This document shows positions 57,201-64,000 of a DNA stretch of 64,000 nt, piece by piece. Within the stretch, counting starts at the first letter, position 1. The number at the start of each line of letters is the position of its first letter. The translations under genes and the position numbers were made by a program. This DNA is from Cylindrodendrum hubeiense (taxonomy: Eukaryota > Ascomycota > Sordariomycetes > Hypocreales > Nectriaceae): contig JAANBB010000043.1 of NCBI GenBank assembly GCA_014621425.1, positions 108,086-172,085 on the forward strand, in the 5' to 3' direction. The notes beneath the pieces are model-generated. The model made no database searches. It saw nothing but the letters and a program-made list of their open reading frames with translations, and was not told the DNA's origin.

Positions 57201-58280
57201 CCAAGCGTGGACGGAGTCTGGCTCTGGCCGTCCAGAACCGCTACAGCAGCTGCCTGTCCATCGCGTTCCGGAACCGGGGCTTATTCGGCGACGACACAGC
57301 AGCCTTCAGCGTCCTGTGGCTGAAGGACCTGGTGGACGAGGAAGAGACGGAGCTGGAGCTTCCGGTGTGGAAGGGCAACTTCCAGCGTGCCACGGCGTGC
57401 AGCTTGGAGGAGTGTGGAGAGAAGCTGGCTACGATCAAGCTGAAGGTGACCTTCTGGTCTGGGCTGGTAAGTTCCATTACGATGGGCAAGTTTCACGGAG
57501 ATATAGGACATACACACTTACACGGCGCCACAGGGAAGCGCCCACGCCCGCTGGGCGAGCCGCGACGAAAACCTCCGCAACGTGGTGGAGGTCATCGAAA
57601 CGGCGCGCGACAACCTCGAGATCGTGCGCCTGCAGAAAGACGCCGGCATCGCGGGCGACTCGGACTCTGCGGGCAAGGACGGAAGCCCGACGCGGCCGCG
57701 GCCGGCGTCCATCGGCAGCAACACCGACTCGAGCTCCAGCTCCAGCTCCGACTCGGAGTCTGACGCCGACTCAATCCCCGACGGCAGCTCGGGCAACAAG
57801 CAGGGCCCCATCGACCAGCTCCGCGACTACAAGCGGCGCGACCGCCGCCTGCACCGACAGCACCGGGGCCTCATGCAGTGGAAGGTACGTAACGATCCGA
57901 AGCATCCGGACGTGTCGTGCCAGTGTGACAGCCCATGGCACCCTTGGAAGCATAGCGGACGCGGCACGCTCCATAACTGCGTTTCTCCCCTCCCCCCATC
58001 TCCCGACCCTAGCTCCGGCCGGGTCTCGATGGCGCCTCACCTGCGGCGGCTTGATCTCGCTTCGCTCCGCCAAGGCCTTGTTTCCTCATTGCGCCGCGGG
58101 AGTCGCCGTCTCTCAGGAGAAGAAAAACCGCCGTGAAACATCGTGAACACTCAACTGACGGGTAGCCAGATTCCGCGCACGGCCAGGTGGATCAAGCACA
58201 GGTTTGACCGCGTTGGGAATAACGTCTCTAGCGCCTTCGACCACTCCTCCAAGCAGCCCGGGATCGAGACCGAGGTCTAG
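54260..58280 (+). CDS. SMP- and C2-domain membrane-contact protein (Mug190-like)
   Basis: Exons 54260-57466, 57534-57884 and 58170-58280; 1222 residues. A disordered, charged N-terminus is followed by two hydrophobic segments (about 208-229 and 245-272) that form an ER-type hairpin. An SMP-like lipid-transfer region spans about 300-550 (ETTVWLNSLLGSVWPLINPD, IPVWVDLQGIIGTMRMRLQL, VPFISNFVQSAVDAAMAEYV). A C2 domain starts near 556 (GVLMINIKRGYDF, SSDPYVSVGWAKFG, LWDSDRMTADDDLG) and a second near 777 (LFSLQIHNITSLEIE). A Ser/Asp tract and the tail KQPGIETEV end the protein. This is the tricalbin-like layout and matches fission yeast Mug190. It should tether the ER to another membrane and move lipids. 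Intron 2 is 285 bp, long for this genome, and open in frame for 83 codons, so retention would give another C-terminus. Confidence 0.9.
57885..58169 (+). other. Long, partly open intron in the SMP/C2 gene
   Basis: Donor GTACGT and acceptor AGCCAG. Skipping it yields QWKIPRTARWIKHRF, which agrees with the family C-terminus as remembered. If retained, translation continues 83 codons to a stop at 58134-58136. Confidence 0.75.
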
Positions 58281-58933
58281 ACGCAAGCCACAGCGTTGGT
58301 GACATGCCGTGCGTTCGCCAACGAGGCCGAGCGTGGGGGGGCGTGTATCTATGTGCAGATGTGTCGTCGTCTATTTGCGGAAGCTGGAACATGGGACGAA
58401 CGGAACGGCAATCTTGAGGCGCACAAAAGGTCGACAATCCAGATAGGCGCAACCAGGTATCATTCATTGACCACGCCAACCGTGTCATCATTACACATGC
58501 TCCATGCCATTCACATAACCTGCCTTTCCCAGCCAGCCCCGATACATGCAAAGTCGTGACCCGCCCAATGTCTCCCACCCATATTCAGGGTGCAAGGGGC
58601 CTTCAATAAAGTGAACCATCTAACGTTTCTCCAAGATGTAAAAGAGGAATAAAAAATAAGTAGCCTCAAGCCTCCCGAAAAGCCCTTTTCTGCCCGCCCG
58701 CCCCATTTATCTCATTTGAATTCCGTGTCTCTGCTCTTTTAGACGAGAGCCCGATGACCCCTGTTGCAATCCCAGGCTTGTCGTGGCTTATATTCTCCAA
58801 AGAAGAAACTATCGCCACCAAGACTGTGAAGCTTGAGAGATTTTAGGGCAAATTTTCGCCAACGTGGGAGCTAAATGCGCTCGAATATGTACAACCGATG
58901 CCCGGTAGTTGGCGTATTCGGTGTATTGCCAAC
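58281..58933. other. Convergent 3' region
   Basis: 650 bases between convergent genes; presumed 3' untranslated regions. Nothing else supportable. Confidence 0.5.
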
Positions 58934-61900
58934 CTACCGGCGAGAAGGTTGGTTCTCGCTCTTCAATTTGTTGACATTTTCTTCCGTTAACGAGTCTCCT
59001 CCTTCTCGTTCCTGGTATGAGTTGCTGGTCCTGAAACCTGGCGGCCCGCCAGCTGCGTCGATAAGTTTTGTTTCCTGGAGATGGTTGCTCCACTCCTGCT
59101 CGCCTTCTGGTCGCCTCACTTGAGGTATTAGGTCGGGTATAGGCGAATCGAATGGAGATTGCTCGCTTTCAAGCCCGTTTGTCGTCAGAGGTCTAGGTGT
59201 GATTGGACTATTGAAGTCTTCCGAGGCCCGATCAAGCGGAAACATATCGCTTTCTTCGATACCGACATGAGGAATATCAGCATTGTCGCAGTGTTCACTC
59301 CTTTCTGAACAGTCGGATGCTGAAGGGTCTGGCGGTGTAGACTCACGCCGCCTCGTATGGCACCATCTGATGAGCATCTTTTCCAAAATCGGGCCCCTCA
59401 CAGGCTTGGGTAAATAGTCATCCATTCCGGCCCTGGTGCATTTTTCTCGGTCGCCTTGGATTGCTGATGCCGTCATCGCCACAATCGGCACGTCTTGAAC
59501 CAATGCCTTGTAAGGTAGGTGGTGTCTCATGAGGTGAGTGCACTTGTAACCGTCGATGATGGGCATTTGAACATCCATCAAGATTATATCGGGTTTCGGG
59601 TTGGTTCCTTTCGAAGCTCCCATAAGATAATCCAATGCTTCTTTTCCATTCCATGCCGCCGTCACTTGGAAGCCGAGCTTGATGATTGTCTTGGTCGCAA
59701 TCTTCTGATTGATGGGGCTACAATGTGTTAGCTGATGGTAATATATCTTAATTCAATAAATCTTACTTATCCTCGACCACCAATATGTGGATTTTGGCAC
59801 GCTCTGACGGTGACAAATCATGCTCAATGCTTGAAGATTTTGTTAAGACGGATCGGGATCGGCGAGGTATCGATGTAGAAGCGGTCTGGGCATTATCGGA
59901 CGCTGGGGGAGTTCCGATCAACTGCTCATACTCTGAGCTGTTGCAAGACATGCTCAGTTCAGATTGCAGTCGATTAGGGATGGCGCCAGCTTGAGCCAAG
60001 CCCGCGTCGGTGGTACCATTCGGCTTGTTGAAAGGAATCCAGAAGGTCGCAACAGTGCCGGTACTCGAATTCGGCTCCAGTGTGATGCGTCCATGCATAA
60101 GATCTAGAAGATTCTTGCAAATGGTGAGACCTAGGCCTGTACCACCAAAACGCCTCGCCGTCGAGGCATCTCCTTGAGAGAAAGGCTTAAACAGCTTCTT
60201 GCGCACGTCGTCTTGGATGCCAATGCCCGTGTCTTCGACGGTAAATCTGATCTCGATCGACTCGGGTGTCTCTTTCTCCTTGACCACGGAGAATCTGACA
60301 TATCCTTGGCTTGTGAACTTGATGCTGTTCGTCAAAAGGTTCGTAATGATTTGCCGCACACGTCCAGGGTCTCCCATGACAACTAGGTCATTCTCAATGT
60401 CGCCGCCAATATCTGAATGGAAATCAAGGTTCTTTCGCTCCACGGCAAACTGAAGCATCCTTTCCACTTCCTTGACGATGTGCGACAGCGAGAACTGGAC
60501 TTCCTCAACGTCCAACCGCCCAGACTCCACCTTTGAGAAGTCGAGGATGTCGTTAATGACGGTGAGCAAAGAAGTTGCGGAACTTTGAATGTTCTCAACG
60601 TATTCTTGTTGCTCCTCGTTCAGCTCCATTCCGGACAACAACTCTGCCATCCCGAGCACACCTGTAATGGGGGTTCGGATTTCGTGAGACATGTTGGCGA
60701 GGAACTGACTCTTGAGCCTGGTTGCTTCCTTGGCGGCAGCTTCGTTAGCAATGGCCTTCCGCTTCTCTTTGGACTGCTTCTGCAATGCCTGTTCCCGGAT
60801 TTTCAGTTCAGTCACATCCATGATTACACCAATGACACCCTCTACGCACGACTCGCCGGTCATTTTGCCTTCTTGAGTCTTCTTCCCAATCATGGGAAGG
60901 AAGCGAGTTCGGTACCAACGGTCATCTGGATAGGACAGTCAGTGTAAAGCTCATATGGGTTACATGAGTGCTTCAATCTTACCAATTCCATGTTCGTGGA
61001 CGTCTTCGCTGGTCTTCCCATCTAGCATAGCCTCGATAGGTCCGAGGAACTCGGGGCGCTCGCCATCTGCTAGTTGCGCCGTAAGGCGATTGAACACTGT
61101 GTACATGTTCTCTCCAATGAACCACCTGGTCCCGTCGTGATTCTCTTCATGTGTGTTGTTCCAGATAAGGGCACCTTCGAGCATGGTGACTTTGCGGTTC
61201 GGATCGACAGTGAAGAGTGTAACGTGGGAATGAGCTATGACACTCAGGAGTTGCTGCCGTGTGTGCTTGGCATTGATTTTCGTCTGGATACTTTCGTGGA
61301 CATCGGTACATGTGCCTGTGTACCCTTGGTCAGCAACTGAAGCGGAAAATTCGGGATTCACTACTTACCAAACCACTTCTCAATCACGCCGGTCTCCTTG
61401 TTGCGCAAAGGTAGTGCCCTGCCAAGGAACCACCGCCATTCGCCTTCCTTGCTGCGGCATCGGTACTCTGTTACGTATTGCTCACCTGTCGCCAGGGAGT
61501 GCTCCCACCTCCTAGTGGCATTCGGCAGATCGTCAGGGTGGAACGCATTCCCCCAAACCTTGCCAAGGCTGTGCTCGGGAGCCAGCCCCGTGTAAACAAA
61601 CCACCGAGTGTTGAAGAAGTCTACTGAGCCATCGGGTGTCGTGGTCCATACTAGTTGAGGCATGGTGTCGCAGATGAGTCTGAATCGTTCATCATCACGT
61701 TCCTTGATCTGCTCGATCTCTTCGGTCATGACAGTAACGTCCCGACCTGTAACGACGCCGGCAAGAAACTCGCCTGTGGTATCGTCTCGAATCGCTTCGC
61801 CGAGTACATCGTAAATAACTTTCTTCCCTTGATCATCGTACATGCCGATGCGTATGCTGGAGAAAGGTTGCTCGGTCTTGAGCAGGATAGATATCGGGTA

Positions 61901-63217
61901 CTCATCAATGTTCAGTTGGCGGGAGAAGTCGTCGGTATACATGTGCCAGTGCTCCAAGAGCTCAAACCCATCAACTGAAGCATCAAGAGGGGCGTTCTTC
62001 TGAAACAGCTTCCGTGCAGCCTTGTTGGGGAACGTTACGCTGCCATCTTTCCACATGGCAAGAATGGGCATTTGCGTGTTGTTAAGAAGGGCATCCTTCA
62101 TTAGTAACATTTTCTGCAGTAGCGAGGGTGTGCTAGATTGCGAGACAACAGGTGGCGGGCCCATCGGGGGGAAAGGACTGGACGACATGGTGACGATGCC
62201 AGGACTGTGGAAGGAGGGCGAGTTGGAATCCCTACTAGAGGAAACGGATGATGGATTCGAGTGAGATATTGAACGGCGCTCGGCAGCTTCGAGGACGCTT
62301 GGTCGGGCAACAGACTTTTTGGTGGTTACTAGTGCGGAGGACGGCGATTGAGTACTTGTAAAGGTCAAGGTGAAGAAGGTCTGTCGGTCCTCAAGCTCCC
62401 AGATGGTAATGATCATTTTGGCAAAGACTTGATACTCGGACTCCTTGGCCCTGCAGCGATCGTCAAAAGCAGCCTTGGTGATGCCCTTGCGAGATACGAC
62501 GACTTCGACGACAGCATCCTGGGTGTGGCGCGGGGGGGCTATACTCTGGCGTCGGTCCGGGAGGGGCATGGTGCTAGTGGTTGGAGTGGCATCGCCGCCG
62601 GATGGAGATGTTTGTTGAGAATCCTTTGTGGCGGCCCGGACTCCAATTTCGTCTCCCAGGGTATCTAGAAAGACCTCCCACGTTGCCCACACAGGCCGTC
62701 CGTCTTGCAGCATATCGATGCCGACCTGAGACAGTGTTTGGCCTCGGAGGTGATCGATGGTTGCAGGAGCATCCTCATCCGAGTCTTCGGTGATAATACC
62801 CAGCATGCGTCCCATGGCCTCATTGGCAAGCACAACCGTTTTGAGATTATTGAGGACGATGGTTGGTACTGGAAGGTATTGCATGGCGGAGAAGGCGAGC
62901 TGGCCTGGTGACATGCTGGGCATGGTGAGGCGGAACGGACTTTGGGAGGGTGATCGTGAACCAGGTCCAAGAGGGTCTCTAAGAAAACGCCCCCCTCCAC
63001 CAAGCAGCCGTGGACTACCATCTTGCCGGTTATAGTCGCTGGTTAGCAGGTTGTTGGTTGCCTTGGGCTGTGTGAGATCACAAGCAGTTGTCACCGGAGC
63101 CCTGGTTGGACTGTGGTGGGTGTCGGAGCGACTCGTTGGGGAAGCATCGTATGCAGCTGGAGCGGGCCGCAGAGCTCGGGACTGGCTGCTTGAGCGAGGT
63201 TGGTCGGGAGATATCAT
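58934..63217 (-). CDS. PAS-domain hybrid histidine kinase
   Basis: Exons 61369-63217, 60983-61315, 59767-60925 and 58934-59717; 1374 residues. It is a cytosolic-type hybrid kinase without membrane helices. PAS-like regions are near 105-300 (SAMQYLPVPTIVLNNLKTVV), 370-490 and 500-625 (MPQLVWTTTPDGSVDFFNTR...WFGTCTDVHE), with a further one near 640-760. The H box is SQFLANMSHEIRTPITGVLG with phospho-acceptor His808. ATP-binding boxes are ITNLLTNSIKFT (N), DTGIGI (G1) and GGTGLGL (G2). The receiver domain has EDNPINQKI, phospho-acceptor Asp1162 in IILMDVQMP, and Lys1218 in YLPKPV. All phosphorelay residues are present, so it should signal through an Ypd1-type carrier to Ssk1/Skn7. The three introns (53, 57, 49 bp) were placed by frame. 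I do not commit to a fungal HK class. The stimulus is unknown. Confidence 0.93.
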
Positions 63218-64000
63218 GTCGCGTCCGCTCCGTCACGAGGCATGGGGAGATTCGGGGTTGTGTAGGAGTTGTAGGAGCAGATTCCGGTCGATCGGGGCTG
63301 CAGACGATATTGTGACCGGGGTCGAAGGAGCGTCGGGAGGAGTGTCGTCGGAGCTCGAACAAAGGGACGATCTCGGACCCTGGACCAGGAGGAGCCGACG
63401 ACGGAGCTGAAGAGAACTACCACAAGACAGTGAAGCGTAGGTGCAAGATGGACATTGCGTGAAGGCGTGCAGGCGAGAGCTGCCGACAGGTAGCACGGCC
63501 AGGGTCGTGCTAGTTCAAGACGAAGCGTCCAGAATTAGACTTTATGTGGGAGGGCTTGCAGAGTCCCGAGGCCGCTCAGCTTGACATGAGACACTCCGAC
63601 ACAGGGCGAGACAGTGGGAAGTCGCCGAGAGGATGGGGGAGGGTGTGGGATGCAGATTGGCGAGGCGCAACAGCTGAAGAGGATCAATGGCAGGCGGCGA
63701 CGTTGTCGGGTCTGGGTCGAGGTCGAGGCGATCTCGGGCGGCAGAAGGTTGGAGGAGGAGCGTGTTAGGCGAGTGGTTGATCGTGCAGCGAGACTGCAAG
63801 ATGCAAGAGCAGGAGCAAGAACAAAAGAGCACTAGGCCGGGACCCAGACCAAGATCAAGAATCAGAGCCAGGGCCAGAAGCCAGTGCCAGAGTCAGAACT
63901 GGAGCTAGAACTGGAAGCGGACGGATTGGATGGATCAAGTGTTCGCGCTCTGGAGACGGGCGGGCGAATGCTACAGACAGCCCGAACGGGTACGGCAGTA
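63218..64000. other. Leader/promoter of the histidine kinase gene and right edge
   Basis: 780 bases, GC-rich then purine-rich repetitive sequence near 63830-63930 (AGAGCCAGGGCCAGAAGCCA-like words). Low-complexity frames on both strands are not supportable. A further upstream exon of the kinase gene cannot be excluded. Confidence 0.4.

Overview
The window is nuclear DNA of a filamentous ascomycete (Pezizomycotina), most like a Sordariomycete. Genes carry short introns (mostly 48-67 bp) with GT...AG ends and CTAAC/CTGAC-type branch sites, and are separated by long untranslated or intergenic stretches. Mould-specific genes are present (polarisome scaffold Spa2, NADPH oxidase NoxA, a PAS-rich hybrid histidine kinase, GH43 enzymes). 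I see 21 protein genes and one intron-containing tRNA-Leu(AAG). There is no CRISPR array, virus, complete transposon or rRNA.

Left part (1-23 kb): a partial Ser/Pro/Tyr-rich protein runs off the left edge. Then come the RNA polymerase II CTD phosphatase Ssu72, the polarisome scaffold Spa2 (with an apparent one-base frameshift in a C5 run), a UDP-glycosyltransferase, an unknown acidic protein, a JmjN/JmjC protein, and a Kex2-site-bearing type I membrane glycoprotein that recalls yeast Psg1. Gene-free stretches of 2-3.5 kb lie between several of them.

Middle (23-43 kb): tRNA-Leu, a small Cys-rich ORF, a two-repeat DUF7726-like protein, a DapA-family aldolase, an unknown Cys-rich two-exon protein, Kre33/NAT10 RNA acetyltransferase, mitoribosomal protein mS38 (Cox24), the Mpv17 family member Sym1, an unknown multi-pass membrane protein, and NoxA. 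This is mostly housekeeping content with no obvious functional grouping. Kre33 and Sym1 begin with very small first coding exons (17 and 14 nt).

Right part (45-64 kb): three genes on the same strand, a secreted GH43 enzyme, an MFS sugar porter and a GH43 enzyme without signal peptide, look like a compact hemicellulose-oligosaccharide use locus (cut outside, import, finish inside). GGCTAA motifs lie upstream of two of them. A large SMP/C2 lipid-transfer-type protein (Mug190-like) and a hybrid histidine kinase with an intact His-to-Asp phosphorelay core follow.

All splice sites were placed by eye from reading-frame continuity, splice consensus and remembered family sequence. The CDS coordinates give the outer start and stop; exons are listed in the evidence.
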